Below are positions 31,019-31,140 of a stretch of 31,140 nt of DNA, piece after piece (within the stretch, counting starts at the first letter, position 1; every line of letters begins with the position of its first letter). The stretch is taken from assembly GCA_964564625.1 (NCBI GenBank), contig CAZMBE010000033.1, forward strand, positions 1 through 31,140. Direction: 5' to 3'. The position numbers were made by a program, and so were the translations under genes. Source of the stretch: UBA2185 sp964564625 (lineage in GTDB: Bacteria > Desulfobacterota > Syntrophia > Syntrophales > UBA2185). The notes beneath the pieces were generated by a model, which was given only the letters and a program-made list of their open reading frames with translations, did no database searches and was not told where the DNA came from.

Positions 31019-31140
31019 GAAAAGCAGGGCTAATCTGTGAAAGTCAGGACGTGACGTTACTAACAGTATCAAGATTAGAGAAGTTCTTCCTCCTACCATG
31101 AGTTCATGTATAAGAGTATGTGTTGTGATATTGTAAGTTT

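Overview
The window reads as about 31 kb of chromosome from a Gram-negative bacterium of moderate GC. Several lipobox lipoproteins, a BamE/SmpA-like lipoprotein, a Bpt-type aminoacyl-tRNA-protein transferase, an LplT/PlsC-like fusion and REP-like palindromes would suit a delta-proteobacterial (Desulfobacterota, Syntrophales-like) host. That placement is an inference from gene content; no rRNA or other taxonomic marker is present. I found no tRNA, rRNA, CRISPR array or intact mobile element.

Region 1 (1-3540, minus strand) is a compact operon: a two-RecA-domain KaiC, two different KaiB proteins in tandem, and a PAS-domain sensor cut by the window edge. The genes overlap or nearly abut. There is no kaiA. 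This is a non-cyanobacterial Kai module with its likely signalling output attached, and it is the most interesting system in the window.

Region 2 (3541-7207) begins with a promoter-hairpin-Shine-Dalgarno assembly that leads into an orphan truncated reading frame. It is followed by a minus-strand operon with a good sigma70-type promoter at 7179-7207: a DrrA/DrrB-type ABC exporter (ATPase and permease), a DUF2284 metal-binding protein and an alpha/beta hydrolase.

Region 3 (7288-10181, plus strand) holds an M24-family peptidase homologue with an altered metal ligand, a wrecked iron-sulfur-flavoprotein-type reductase gene, a 71-residue Cys-rich protein, a DUF3147-like membrane protein and a sirtuin. 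It closes with a palindromic repeat that recurs 3.2 kb downstream.

Region 4 (10384-15256) is accessory in character. It contains small exported proteins, an AT-rich WG-repeat-like protein gene with its own terminator, a decayed HXXEE membrane protein gene, a secreted protein with vicinal Cys pairs, a two-part lipoprotein and an exported YHS-domain protein.

Region 5 (15257-24246, plus strand) is housekeeping-like. A glutamate dehydrogenase gene is followed 25 bp later by an M16C (PreP-like) metalloprotease. Next comes an operon of a DUF3857/transglutaminase lipoprotein, an MFS-PlsC fusion and an aminoacyl-tRNA-protein transferase. The last gene overlaps a convergent DUF72 gene.

Region 6 (24187-31140) carries the DUF72 gene, a pair of REP-like palindromes, a membrane-anchored methyltransferase, a BamE-like lipoprotein, a STAS-domain two-domain protein next to a phytoene-dehydrogenase-like flavoprotein, a lipoprotein leader broken by a single TAG, a divergent PurC, and a small membrane-anchored OB-fold-like protein.
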